From: Alphaproteobacteria bacterium
GTDB taxonomy: Bacteria; Pseudomonadota; Alphaproteobacteria; Rickettsiales; Rickettsiaceae
Length of the DNA stretch: 40,456 nt
Reading direction: 5' to 3'
Assembly: GCA_020628955.1 (NCBI GenBank)
Contig: JAHDEH010000004.1
Span: 1-40,456, forward strand
Part shown: positions 26,741 through 40,456 of the stretch, in pieces
Layout of the letters: each line of letters starts with the position of its first letter
Numbering within the stretch: the first letter of the stretch is position 1
Position numbers and translations under genes: made by a program
The notes under the pieces: generated by a model
Seen by the model: only the letters and a program-made list of their open reading frames with translations
Database searches by the model: none
What the model was told of the DNA's origin: nothing

Positions 26741-28813
26741 ATGTCAAAAAAAATACAATTAGCAGACGTAAGAAATATTGGTATTTGCGCACATATTGAT
26801 GCTGGTAAAACAACAACTACAGAGCGTATTCTGTATTATACAGGTAAGTCTCATAATATAGGCGAGGTTCATGATGGCGGAGCTACTATGGATTGGATGG
26901 AGCAAGAGCAAGAAAGAGGTATTACTATAACTTCTGCTGCTACTACTTGTTTTTGGCATAATAAAAGAATTAATATAATTGACACCCCGGGTCACGTAGA
27001 TTTCACTATTGAAGTTGAAAGATCTTTGAGGGTGTTAGATGGTGCTGTCACAGTATTTGATGGGGTTGCCGGTGTAGAGCCGCAATCAGAAACAGTTTGG
27101 AGGCAAGCTGACAAATATGGTGTTCCTAGAATGTGCTTTGTGAATAAATTAGATAGAGCAGGTGCAGATTTTTACAGATGCGTGGACATGATAGTTGATA
27201 GACTTGGAGCTGCTCCTTTAGTTGTTCAGCTTCCTATTGGTGCGGAAGATGAATTTCAAGGTGTAATTGATCTTGTGAAAATGCAATCTATAATCTGGAA
27301 AGGTGGTGATTTAGGAGCTGAATATGCTTATGGAGAAATACCGGCTGATCTAAAGTCAAAAGCAGAAGAGTACAGAGTAGCTTTGCTTGATACTATTGCT
27401 GAGACTGATGATGAGATTATGGAAAAATATCTTGGCGGCGAAGATCTTACAGAAGAAGAGATTAAAGGCTGCATCAGAAAAGGCACGATAACAAGTGCTT
27501 TTGTTCCAGTGCTATGTGGAACAGCTTTTAAAAATAAAGGTGTGCAGCCATTGCTTGATGCTGTTATAGATTATTTACCATCTCCACAAGATGTTCCGGC
27601 TATAAATGCAATTAATTCTAAGACTGACGAGGAGACTACTACTCCAAATTCGGAAGATGCGCCTTTTGCGGCTTTAGCATTTAAAGTTATGACAGACCCT
27701 TTTGTTGGTTCTTTAACATTTGCTAGAGTTTATTCTGGTAAAGTGACTGCAGGTTCAACTATTATAAATACAGTAAAGAACCAAAAGGAAAGAGTCGGCA
27801 GAATGTTGCTTATGCATGCTAATGACAGAGAAGATATTAAAGAAGCAGTAGCTGGTGATATTGTTGCTATTGCAGGCCTAAAAAATACTACAACAGGCGA
27901 CACTCTTTGTGCTCAGGATGCAAATTTAATTTTAGAGAGAATGGAGTTTCCGGAGCCTGTTATTCAGCTTGCGGTGGAGCCTAAATCTAATGCTGACCAA
28001 GAAAAAATGAGCCTTGCTTTGCAAAAACTGGCTTCAGAAGATCCTTCTTTTAGAGTATCTTCATCTGAAAATGGTCAGACTAATATTGCAGGTATGGGAG
28101 AGCTTCACTTGGAAATTTTAGTAGATAGAATGAAAAGAGAGTTTAAGGTTGAAGCAAATGTGGGTGCTCCAGAAGTTGCTTACAGGGAAACTATTACTTC
28201 ATCTCATGAAGTTGATTACACTCATAAGAAGCAATCTGGTGGTGCTGGTCAATTTGCAAGAGTTAAGATAATATTTGAACCAGGTGAGCCAGGTACAGGA
28301 TTTACATTTGATAGTAAAATTGTTGGCGGCTCCGTTCCAAAAGAATATATTCCTGGTGTGGAGAAAGGTATAAAGCAAATTATGGATTCTGGTGTAGTTG
28401 CTGGCTATCCTATGATAGACTTTAAGGCTACGCTAATTGACGGAGCGTTCCACGATGTAGATTCTAGTGTTCTAGCTTTTGAAATCGCTGCTAAAGCTGC
28501 TTTCAGAGAGGGAATGCCTCAAGCTGGCGCTAAATTATTAGAGCCATTGATGAAAGTAGAAGTAATTACTCCTGAAGAATATATGGGTGATATCATTGGC
28601 GACTTGAATAGTAGAAGAGGTTCTGTGCAGAGTATGGAGCCAAGAGGAAATGCACAGGTAGTTACAGCGCATGTGCCACTAGCAGAAATGTTTGGTTATG
28701 TTAATACTCTTAGATCTATGTCTCAAGGTAGAGCTCAATATAGTATGGAGTTTAGCAATTATTCTCAAGTACCTCAGCAAGTAGTAGAGGATATTTTGAG
28801 TAAACAAGGATAG
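26741..28813 (+). CDS. fusA: Elongation factor G
   Basis: [59 protein letters not shown]. Confidence 0.98.
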   Translation: MSKKIQLADVRNIGICAHIDAGKTTTTERILYYTGKSHNIGEVHDGGATMDWMEQEQERGITITSAATTCFWHNKRINIIDTPGHVDFTIEVERSLRVLDGAVTVFDGVAGVEPQSETVWRQADKYGVPRMCFVNKLDRAGADFYRCVDMIVDRLGAAPLVVQLPIGAEDEFQGVIDLVKMQSIIWKGGDLGAEYAYGEIPADLKSKAEEYRVALLDTIAETDDEIMEKYLGGEDLTEEEIKGCIRKGTITSAFVPVLCGTAFKNKGVQPLLDAVIDYLPSPQDVPAINAINSKTDEETTTPNSEDAPFAALAFKVMTDPFVGSLTFARVYSGKVTAGSTIINTVKNQKERVGRMLLMHANDREDIKEAVAGDIVAIAGLKNTTTGDTLCAQDANLILERMEFPEPVIQLAVEPKSNADQEKMSLALQKLASEDPSFRVSSSENGQTNIAGMGELHLEILVDRMKREFKVEANVGAPEVAYRETITSSHEVDYTHKKQSGGAGQFARVKIIFEPGEPGTGFTFDSKIVGGSVPKEYIPGVEKGIKQIMDSGVVAGYPMIDFKATLIDGAFHDVDSSVLAFEIAAKAAFREGMPQAGAKLLEPLMKVEVITPEEYMGDIIGDLNSRRGSVQSMEPRGNAQVVTAHVPLAEMFGYVNTLRSMSQGRAQYSMEFSNYSQVPQQVVEDILSKQG

Positions 28814-28865
28814 GTTTTGAAAAAATAAATTAAGAAAAAGCTTGATTTATATTTTTAAACATGAT

Positions 28866-28941
28866 AGGAGTGTAGCTCAATTGGTAGAGCGCCGGTCTCC
28901 AAAACCGGAGGTTGCGGGTTCGATTCCTGTCACTCCTGCCA
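28866..28941 (+). tRNA. tRNA-Trp (anticodon CCA), 3' CCA encoded
   Basis: Acceptor AGGAGTG/CACTCCT, anticodon arm CCGGT-CTCCAAA-ACCGG, T-loop GGTTCGATTCC, G discriminator then CCA. Confidence 0.96.
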
Positions 28942-28971
28942 GTTAAATAATGTTAAGTATAGAATTTAAAA

Positions 28972-29160
28972 ATGAATATTGTAAAATTTTTCGAACAGGT
29001 TAAGCAAGAAGCTAAAAAAGTTACTTGGCCAGAAAAAAAGGATTTAATAGCTTCTACTTCAGTAGTAGTTGTTTCTGTTATGATATTTAGTTTTGTAGTT
29101 ATGGGGCTAGATTATGGAATACATAGTTTTATTAGCTTCTTGGTGAATTTTGGTAAATAA
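28972..29160 (+). CDS. secE: Preprotein translocase subunit SecE
   Basis: [31 protein letters not shown]. Confidence 0.95.
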   Translation: MNIVKFFEQVKQEAKKVTWPEKKDLIASTSVVVVSVMIFSFVVMGLDYGIHSFISFLVNFGK

Positions 29161-29184
29161 GTAAGGGTATAAAAAGAGATTAAT

Positions 29185-29718
29185 ATGGCAGATGCTAAAT
29201 GGTATATCCTTCACACAGTTTCTGGTTCAGAGAAAAGTGTAAAAAAAATGATTGAAGAAAGAGTTGCCAAAAAGAATATGGCAAATTTATTTCAAGAAAT
29301 TGTTGTGCCAGTTATCGAGACTCCTGAGATAAAAAAAGGCAAAAAAGTGATTGCAGAAAAGAAATTTATGCCTGGCTATGTTTTGCTAAAAATGCTCATG
29401 ACTGACGATTCTTGGCATTTAGTTAAGTCGGTTCCAAAAGTGACCGGTTTTTTAGGTAGTAAAACTACTCCTCAGCCCTTGAGTCAAAGAGAAGTAGATA
29501 ATTTGTTTAAACAAATTGAGGATGAAACAGAAACAGCTAATCTATCTAGTTTATACAATGCTGGTGATTCAGTTCAGATTCTGGATGGTCCGTTTGATAC
29601 ATTCTCTGGTGTTGTTGAGCAAGTTTATAGTGAAACTCAAAAGCTAAGAGTGTCGGTTTCTATTTTTGGCAAAGAAACGCCAATAGAATTAGGCTTCTCT
29701 CAAGTTAAAAAGAATTAA
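29185..29718 (+). CDS. nusG: Transcription termination/antitermination factor NusG
   Basis: KWYILHTVSGSEKSVKKMI...FMPGYVLLKM...GDSVQILDGPFDTFSGVVEQV. Confidence 0.97.
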   Translation: MADAKWYILHTVSGSEKSVKKMIEERVAKKNMANLFQEIVVPVIETPEIKKGKKVIAEKKFMPGYVLLKMLMTDDSWHLVKSVPKVTGFLGSKTTPQPLSQREVDNLFKQIEDETETANLSSLYNAGDSVQILDGPFDTFSGVVEQVYSETQKLRVSVSIFGKETPIELGFSQVKKN

Positions 29719-29739
29719 ATATAAAATTAAGGAAAAATA

Positions 29740-30171
29740 ATGGCAAAAAAAATTGATGGTTATCTTAAATTAACAATCCCTGCAGGTAAAGCTAATCCAG
29801 CTCCTCCTGTTGGACCTGCTCTTGGGCAAAAAGGTGTTAATATTATGGAGTTTTGTAAAGCTTTTAATGCTGCTACTAGTTCTTTAGAGCCAGCAACTCC
29901 AGTACCTGTAGTAATAACTGTTTATGTAGATAAAAGTTTCGAATTTATTACAAAGACGCCTCCTGCATCTTTTTATTTAAAAAAGATGGCAAAGGTAAAA
30001 AAGGGTGCTGGTGCGGTAAAAAAAGAGCCTAATGTAGGAAAGGTAACTTATGCAGATTGCGAGGAGATTGCTAAAATAAAAATGCAGGACTTGAACGCTA
30101 ATAGTTTAGAAGCTGCAGTTAAGATTATTATGGGCTCAGCTGAGTCAATGGGAATAGAAGTAAAAAAATAA
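29740..30171 (+). CDS. rplK: 50S ribosomal protein L11
   Basis: [36 protein letters not shown]. Confidence 0.97.
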   Translation: MAKKIDGYLKLTIPAGKANPAPPVGPALGQKGVNIMEFCKAFNAATSSLEPATPVPVVITVYVDKSFEFITKTPPASFYLKKMAKVKKGAGAVKKEPNVGKVTYADCEEIAKIKMQDLNANSLEAAVKIIMGSAESMGIEVKK

Positions 30172-30180
30172 GCAAAAATT

Positions 30181-30867
30181 ATGGGCAAAAAATTAAATAA
30201 CACTAAAAAAGAACTAGATCAATCTAAAGAATATGGTCTGCAAGAAGCTGTTTCAATTATCAAAAAAAATGCATTTGCGAATTTCGATGAAAGTTTTGAG
30301 CTTGCAATTAATCTTGGAGTAGATCCTAAGCATTCAGATCAAATGGTAAGAGGTGTAGTTTCACTACCAGCTGGTACTGGCAAAGATGTTAGGGTTGCAG
30401 TTTTGTGTAAAGATGATAAAGTAGAGGAGGCGAAGGCTGCAGGTGCAGATCTAGTTGGTTCAACTGTTATTATTGATGATATTAAATCAGGTAAGATCGA
30501 TTTTGATGTTTGTATAGCTACTCCAGATATGATGGGAATGGTAGGTCAGGTAGCCAGAGTACTAGGACCAAAAGGATTAATGCCGAATCCAAAGCTTGGT
30601 ACAGTTACAGCAGATATAACAAAAGCAGTCAATAATGCTAAAAGTGGCCAAGTAGAATTTAGGGTAGAAAAGTCGGGTATTATTCACGCAGGAGTGGGTA
30701 AAATTTCCTTTTCTGAAGAAGATTTGTTAAAAAATGCAAATACATTGATAGATTCTGTTGTCAAAGCTAAGCCATCGGGGAGTAAGGGCACTTATATGAA
30801 AAAAATTCATGTTTCATCTACTATGGGACCTTCTTTGAAAATAGATATTTCTACACTTGCAAATTAA
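30181..30867 (+). CDS. rplA: 50S ribosomal protein L1
   Basis: [49 protein letters not shown]. Confidence 0.97.
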   Translation: MGKKLNNTKKELDQSKEYGLQEAVSIIKKNAFANFDESFELAINLGVDPKHSDQMVRGVVSLPAGTGKDVRVAVLCKDDKVEEAKAAGADLVGSTVIIDDIKSGKIDFDVCIATPDMMGMVGQVARVLGPKGLMPNPKLGTVTADITKAVNNAKSGQVEFRVEKSGIIHAGVGKISFSEEDLLKNANTLIDSVVKAKPSGSKGTYMKKIHVSSTMGPSLKIDISTLAN

Positions 30868-30882
30868 AAAGGATATATAAAA

Positions 30883-31392
30883 ATGTTAAGAGAAGATAAA
30901 AAGAATTCAGTTGCTGAAATAGAGAATCTTTATAAAGAATCAAATTCAGTAATATTGACCCACTACCATGGCCTTTCTGTTTCTGAAGTAACTACTTTAA
31001 GAAAGAGTTTAAGGGAAAATGGCGCGTCATTTAAAGTTATAAAAAATACTTTGGCAAAGATTGCAGCCAAGAATGCAGGTATGGAATGTAAAGATGATAT
31101 GTTTACAGGCCCAACAGCAATTGCGTATTCTGAAGACGCTGTAGCTGCGGCAAAGTATGTAGTTAAATTTGCAAAAGCTAATGATAATTTAAAAATTATT
31201 GGTGGTATAGTAAATGATCAAATTCTGGATGTAAGCAGTATAAAGCAACTAGCTAAGTTACCATCACTTGATGAGTTACGCGGTAAAATTGTTGGTATAT
31301 TGCAAGCTCCAGCATCAAATCTTGCTAGAGTATCTCAAGCTCCAGCGGGTGCATTGGCTAGAGTTATTAAGGCCCATGCAGAAAATAATTAA
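30883..31392 (+). CDS. rplJ: 50S ribosomal protein L10
   Basis: [35 protein letters not shown]. Confidence 0.95.
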   Translation: MLREDKKNSVAEIENLYKESNSVILTHYHGLSVSEVTTLRKSLRENGASFKVIKNTLAKIAAKNAGMECKDDMFTGPTAIAYSEDAVAAAKYVVKFAKANDNLKIIGGIVNDQILDVSSIKQLAKLPSLDELRGKIVGILQAPASNLARVSQAPAGALARVIKAHAENN

Positions 31393-31425
31393 TTAATAAT
31401 AATATTTCAAAAGAGGAAAAAAAAT

Positions 31426-31797
31426 ATGGCAGATATTGAAAAAATCGCAGAAGAGTTATCTACTCTAACAGTAATGGAGGCGGCAGATCTTTCTAAGCTT
31501 CTAGAAGAAAAATGGGGAGTTTCAGCAGCAGCACCTGTAGCAGCAGCTGCGCCTGCAGCAGCTGGTGGAGAAGAGGCTGCAGAAAAAACTGAATTTGATG
31601 TGGTTCTTAAAGAGACAGGAGCTAAGAAAATTGAAGTTATCAAAGTAGTTAGAGCTGTTACTGGCTTAGGTCTTAAAGAAGCGAAGGCTGTAGTAGACGG
31701 TGCTCCTGCACCGCTTAAGCAGGCAGTAGCAAAAGATGAAGCTGAAAAAATCAAAGCAGACTTAGAAGCTGCAGGTGCTACAGTTGAGGTTAAGTAA
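31426..31797 (+). CDS. rplL: 50S ribosomal protein L7/L12
   Basis: [42 protein letters not shown] with Ala-rich hinge. Confidence 0.97.
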   Translation: MADIEKIAEELSTLTVMEAADLSKLLEEKWGVSAAAPVAAAAPAAAGGEEAAEKTEFDVVLKETGAKKIEVIKVVRAVTGLGLKEAKAVVDGAPAPLKQAVAKDEAEKIKADLEAAGATVEVK

Positions 31798-31835
31798 TTA
31801 ACTTTAGCAAATGTTGTATAAAACAATTAGTATCT

Positions 31836-31912
31836 AAAAATTGCACTTTCACTAAACTAATAAGTGAAGGTGCAATTTTCGTGCTCAACAATCTGTAATT
31901 AGCAGTTTGTTG
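31836..31912 (+). promoter_or_regulatory. Tandem hairpins in rplL-rpoB intergenic region (candidate attenuator/RNase III site)
   Basis: AAAATTGCACTTTCACT / AGTGAAGGTGCAATTTT (31837-31853/31863-31879) and CAACAATCTG / CAGTTTGTTG (31886-31895/31903-31912). Confidence 0.65.
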
Positions 31913-31979
31913 TAAAATTAAACAGAAAGTTTTGTTTATTTATTATAAATTTATTTTGTAGTTAAAATCTGGAGATCTT

Positions 31980-34900
31980 ATGTTGCAATCCTTACAAACT
32001 AGTAAGAGAGTTAGAAAAAATTTTGGTAATATTAAGTTAGTAGCATCTATACCAAATCTAATTGAAATTCAAAAAAAATCATATGAAGATAGTTTTCTAC
32101 AGCTTGGTGTTGACCAAAGCGGTAGATCTTCAAAAAAAGGTCTAGAAAATGTTTTTTCCTCAGTTTTTCCTATTAAGGATCAAGCTAATACATCAATATT
32201 AGAATATGTAAATTATTCATTTGGTCAGCCTAAATTTGATGTTGAAGAATGTGTTCAGCGAGGTCTTAGCTACGTTGCACCTTTGAAAGTTACATTTAGA
32301 TTAAGTGTATGGGAAGTTGACGAATTAACTGGTGCCCGTGACATCAAAGGAATTAAAGAACAAGAAGTCAACATGGGCGATGTGCCTTTTATGACGAAAA
32401 ATGGTACCTTTATCATTAATGGCACTGAAAAAGTTATAGTTTCGCAGATGCATAGGTCCCCTGGTGGATTTTTCTATCATGATGAAGGTAAGACTCATTC
32501 TTCGGGAAAATTTTTATATTCAGCTCGAATTATTCCATATAGAGGTTCTTGGTTGGATTTTGAGTTTGACGCCAAAGACTTAATGCACATAAGAATAGAC
32601 AGGAAAAGAAAGTTACCAGTTACAAGTTTGCTGCATGCAGTTGGAATGACCAGCAATGAAATTATTAATTTTTTCTATGGTCAAAAAATCCTTTCTAAAA
32701 CAAAAAAAGGTTGGGTGTCTGAGTTTGATGCTGAATCTGTTACTGCACGCAGATTAATAAATGATTTGATAGATGCTGATACAGGTGAAACTTTACTTGA
32801 AGCTGGTCAAAAAATCACTCCTAGAATTGCTAAAAAATTATCAGATAAAGGGTTAAAAAAAGCTCTATTGTCACCAGATGAAATTATTGGAAGATTTTTG
32901 TCATCTGAGGTAGTAGATAATGATAGCGGAGAAGTTCTAGCAGAGATTGGCGCAGAAATAACAAGTGATAATTTAGCAGGTTTCGAAGCTGCAAAAATTA
33001 AAAACATAAATATCATAGATGTAGCATCACCAGGTGAAGCATATATAAGAAATACTTTATTTGCAGATAAAAATAAAGATCAAGAAAGTGCCCTGATAGA
33101 TATTTTTAGAGTATTAAGGCCAGGTGAGCCAGCTACTTTTGAAGCTGGAAAGGAGTTGTTTGATAATTTATTTTTTGATTCTGATAGATATGATTTATCT
33201 GAAGTCGGTAGAATGAAATTAAACTCTAGGCTTGGAGTGGATGTATCTTTAGAAAATACATGTATAACTACAGAAGATATAAAAGCAATAGTTAAAATTC
33301 TAGTTGATCTAAAGAATGGTAAAGGTGCAGTAGATGATATTGATCATTTAGGTAACAGAAGGGTTAGATCCGTTGGAGAGCTTGTAGAGAATCAATTTAG
33401 AATAGGCTTAGTAAGGATGGAAAAATCTATTCTAGAGCGTATGAGTATGGTTGATGTAGATACTATAATGCCTAATGATTTAGTTAATTCTAAAATGCTG
33501 GTATCAGCTGTTAAAGAATTTTTTAATAGTTCTCAGCTTGCACAATTTATGGATCAAACAAATCCTCTTTCGGAAGTAACTCATAAGAGAAGAATGTCGG
33601 CGCTAGGTCCTGGTGGTGTAAGTAGAGATAGAGTAGGGTTTGAGGTCAGAGACGTTCACCCAACTCATTACGGTAGAGTTTGTCCGATTGAAACCCCAGA
33701 GGGCCAAAATATTGGTCTAATAAATTCAATGGCTACTTTTGCTAGAGTTAACAAATATGGATTTATAGAAAGTCCATATAGAAAAGTGATAAATGGTATT
33801 GTTTCAGATGAAATAATTTACATTTCAGCAACAGATGAGGGTAAATATAAAATAGCTCAAGCTGATATGGAGATTGCTGAAGATGGTAAAATTTTAGCAG
33901 AAATGGTTAATTGTAGATTTGAAACAGGTAACTTTATTTCTGTTCCAGCAAGCGAAGTTGATTTTATTGATGTAACTCCTATGCAGGTAGTTTCTGTCGC
34001 TGCTTCATTAATTCCATTTTTAGAGAATGATGATGCTAACCGTGCATTGATGGGTTCAAATATGCAAAGGCAAGCTGTACCTCTTGTAAAAAGTGATGCG
34101 CCTCTTGTTGGTACAGGTATTGAGTCTGTTGTTGCAAGAGATTCAGGTGCTGCAATAGTTGCAGAAAATGATGGAATAGTAGTAGAAGTTGATGCAAATA
34201 GAATTGTTGTTCAAACATCATCAAAGAAAACGGATGGAGCTCCTGAAGTTGATATTTACACACTATTAAAATATCAAAAATCAAACCACAATACGTGTAT
34301 AAATCAAAAGCCTCTTGTTGTTGTAGGTCAAAAAGTTAGCACACAAGAAATAATTGCTGATGGGCCAGCTATAGACCAAGGAGAAATAGCTTTAGGCAGA
34401 AACATGCTGGTTTCTTTTATTCCATGGAAAGGTTATAATTTTGAGGATGCAATATTAGTATCAGAAAGAATAGTTAAAGACGATGTTTTTACTTCTATAC
34501 ATATTGAAGAATTTGAAATTGTAGCAAGAGATACGCGTCTTGGACCAGAAGAGATTACAAGAGATATGCCAAATGTTGGTGATGAGTCTCTAAGAAACTT
34601 GGATGAAGTTGGAATTATTCATGTTGGCGCTGAAGTCAAGCCTGGCGATATTCTGGTTGGTAAAGTTACTCCTAAGAGTGAATCCCCAACTACTCCAGAA
34701 GAAAAATTGCTCAGAGCTATTTTTGGAGAAAAAGCATCTGATGTTAGGGATACATCTCTTTATGCTCCCCCAGGAGCATCTGGAACTGTAGTTGAGGTAA
34801 GAATTTTATCTCGCAGAGGTGTTGAGAAAGATGAAAGAGCTGTTACAATTGAAAAGCAACAGATCGAAAAGCTTGCAAAAGATAGAGACGATGAAATTAA

Positions 34901-36083
34901 CATAATTGATAGATTCGTATTTATGCGTTTGCATAAAATTCTTGAAGGCCAACAAATTGTTAGTGGTCCAAAGTCAGTTAAAGCTGGTCAGGTAATTGAT
35001 TCAAAATTGCTTTCTGAGTTATCTAACGGCCAAAAATGGCAATTAGTTGTAGAAGATAGTGCTGTTATGTCTGAAATTGAGCAAGTCAAACATCAATATG
35101 ATGAGAAAAAAGATGAGCTTAATAAACACTTCACAAGTAAAGTAGCAAAATTACAGGCTGGTGATGATTTGCCGCAAGGAGCACTTAAAGTTGTGAAAGT
35201 ATTTATAGCAACAAAGCATAAGCTTCAGCCAGGAGATAAAATGGCAGGTAGGCATGGAAATAAAGGTGTTATATCTAGAATAATGCCAGAAGAAGATATG
35301 CCTTATTTAGAAGATGGTACAGTTGTAGATGTTGTGCTTAATCCTCTTGGCCTTCCATCACGAATGAATGTTGGGCAAATTCTTGAAACTCATTTAGGAT
35401 GGGCTGCTAAAAATTTAGGTTCTAAAGTTGGATCTATGCTAGATCAGTACAAGGAGAAAAGTATAGATATAGACTCAATTAAAGATTTTGTAGGTAAAAT
35501 ATATAAAGGTAGTGATGTAGCTACTGAAGTTAAAAACCTAAAGGATGATGAGTTTGTAAATTTCTGTGATAAGCTTAGAGAAGGAGTTTATTTTGCGACA
35601 CCTGTTTTTGATGGAGCAAAAGTAGAGGGAGTTAAAGATATGTTAGAACTTGCTGGTCAGGATAAGTCCGGGCAGGTAAAGGTTATAGACGGAAGAACAG
35701 GTGAGTATTTTGATCGCGTAGTTACTGTTGGATATAAGTATATTCTTAAATTACATCACTTAGTAGACAATAAAATACACGCACGCTCTATTGGTCCGTA
35801 TAGTTTGGTTACTCAGCAGCCACTTGGAGGTAAAGCTCATTTTGGTGGACAAAGATTTGGAGAAATGGAAGTATGGGCTTTGGAAGCTTATGGCGCAGCA
35901 TTTACTTTGCAGGAGTTGTTAACTGTTAAGTCAGATGATGTAACAGGTAGAATTAAGATCTATGAAAACATAGTTAAAGGTGATCATAGCTTTAATTCTG
36001 GCTTGCCTGAGTCGTTTAATGTTATGATAAAAGAGTTTAGATCTTTGGGACTTAATGTGCAGCTAGAAGATAGCTCTGAATAA
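31980..36083 (+). CDS. rpoB: RNA polymerase beta subunit
   Basis: 1367 aa; [95 protein letters not shown]. Confidence 0.99.
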   Translation: MLQSLQTSKRVRKNFGNIKLVASIPNLIEIQKKSYEDSFLQLGVDQSGRSSKKGLENVFSSVFPIKDQANTSILEYVNYSFGQPKFDVEECVQRGLSYVAPLKVTFRLSVWEVDELTGARDIKGIKEQEVNMGDVPFMTKNGTFIINGTEKVIVSQMHRSPGGFFYHDEGKTHSSGKFLYSARIIPYRGSWLDFEFDAKDLMHIRIDRKRKLPVTSLLHAVGMTSNEIINFFYGQKILSKTKKGWVSEFDAESVTARRLINDLIDADTGETLLEAGQKITPRIAKKLSDKGLKKALLSPDEIIGRFLSSEVVDNDSGEVLAEIGAEITSDNLAGFEAAKIKNINIIDVASPGEAYIRNTLFADKNKDQESALIDIFRVLRPGEPATFEAGKELFDNLFFDSDRYDLSEVGRMKLNSRLGVDVSLENTCITTEDIKAIVKILVDLKNGKGAVDDIDHLGNRRVRSVGELVENQFRIGLVRMEKSILERMSMVDVDTIMPNDLVNSKMLVSAVKEFFNSSQLAQFMDQTNPLSEVTHKRRMSALGPGGVSRDRVGFEVRDVHPTHYGRVCPIETPEGQNIGLINSMATFARVNKYGFIESPYRKVINGIVSDEIIYISATDEGKYKIAQADMEIAEDGKILAEMVNCRFETGNFISVPASEVDFIDVTPMQVVSVAASLIPFLENDDANRALMGSNMQRQAVPLVKSDAPLVGTGIESVVARDSGAAIVAENDGIVVEVDANRIVVQTSSKKTDGAPEVDIYTLLKYQKSNHNTCINQKPLVVVGQKVSTQEIIADGPAIDQGEIALGRNMLVSFIPWKGYNFEDAILVSERIVKDDVFTSIHIEEFEIVARDTRLGPEEITRDMPNVGDESLRNLDEVGIIHVGAEVKPGDILVGKVTPKSESPTTPEEKLLRAIFGEKASDVRDTSLYAPPGASGTVVEVRILSRRGVEKDERAVTIEKQQIEKLAKDRDDEINIIDRFVFMRLHKILEGQQIVSGPKSVKAGQVIDSKLLSELSNGQKWQLVVEDSAVMSEIEQVKHQYDEKKDELNKHFTSKVAKLQAGDDLPQGALKVVKVFIATKHKLQPGDKMAGRHGNKGVISRIMPEEDMPYLEDGTVVDVVLNPLGLPSRMNVGQILETHLGWAAKNLGSKVGSMLDQYKEKSIDIDSIKDFVGKIYKGSDVATEVKNLKDDEFVNFCDKLREGVYFATPVFDGAKVEGVKDMLELAGQDKSGQVKVIDGRTGEYFDRVVTVGYKYILKLHHLVDNKIHARSIGPYSLVTQQPLGGKAHFGGQRFGEMEVWALEAYGAAFTLQELLTVKSDDVTGRIKIYENIVKGDHSFNSGLPESFNVMIKEFRSLGLNVQLEDSSE

Positions 36084-36087
36084 AGAA

Positions 36088-36118
36088 TAAAATAGAAGGG
36101 GTGCCCCCTTCTATTTTA
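36088..36118 (+). promoter_or_regulatory. Perfect hairpin between rpoB and rpoC
   Basis: TAAAATAGAAGGGG - TGC - CCCCTTCTATTTTA, 14-bp stem, begins a few nt after the rpoB stop. Confidence 0.75.
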
Positions 36119-36165
36119 AAATAATAGAATAAACAATTTATTTAAAAGTTTAGTTTGAGGAATAA

Positions 36166-40311
<4,146 letters not shown>

Positions 40312-40327
40312 AGAAAATATATTCTTA

Positions 40328-40370
40328 GAAAAAATGCTGTTTTTTGAAAAAAAACACTAGCATTTTTTTT
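40328..40370 (+). terminator. Rho-independent terminator after rpoC
   Basis: AAAAAATGCTGTTTTTT ... AAAAAACACTAGCATTTTTTTT imperfect stem ending in a T-run. Confidence 0.75.
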
Positions 40371-40403
40371 AAGAAGCTGATATACATATTATCGTCTTTT
40401 ATT

Positions 40404-40456
40404 GGAGAGGTGGCCGAGTGGCTGAAGGCGCTCCCCTGCTAAGGGAGTATAGGGAT
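40404..40456 (+). tRNA. tRNA-Ser (anticodon GCT), truncated by window end
   Basis: GGAGAGGTGGCCGAGTGGCTGAAGGCG then CTCCC-CTGCTAA-GGGAG anticodon arm and start of long variable arm. Confidence 0.93.

Noticed and set aside
31407-31826. 139-aa minus-strand ORF over rplL
   Set aside because: Antisense shadow of the Ala-rich L7/L12 coding sequence; Ser/Ala-rich artefact.

Overview
AT-rich, gene-dense chromosomal window, mostly conserved housekeeping genes. Gene order and protein types look like an alphaproteobacterium, probably Rickettsiales; this is inference from synteny, since no database search was possible. Left to right it contains: a partial DUF374 acyltransferase-like gene, an aspartate aminotransferase-type gene, a TPR/methyltransferase protein, mlaA and mlaC, an ABC-F ATPase, a lipase-like hydrolase, a large pentapeptide-repeat lipoprotein, secD-yajC, an MsbA-type ABC exporter, a PhoB-like regulator with a degenerate receiver, rpsF-rpsR-rplI, rpoZ, an isolated MNT-HEPN protein next to GC-richer degenerate repeats, a glycosyltransferase, hisS, two amino-acid transporters, mnmA, an Ala/Glu-rich membrane-anchored protein, a YhhQ-type transporter, an orphan polar protein, a PAP2 phosphatase, and a long array rpsL-rpsG-fusA-tRNA(Trp)-secE-nusG-rplKAJL-rpoBC ending in a truncated tRNA-Ser. 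I saw no CRISPR array, prophage or transposase. I found no convincing wholly new multi-gene system. The best second-look items are the phosphoacceptor-less response regulator, the MNT-HEPN/repeat island, the perfect rpoB-rpoC intergenic hairpin with a competing fold, the tandem hairpins before rpoB, the inverted -35-containing 11-mers between the PAP2 gene and rpsL, and the fused str/rpo gene order without tuf.
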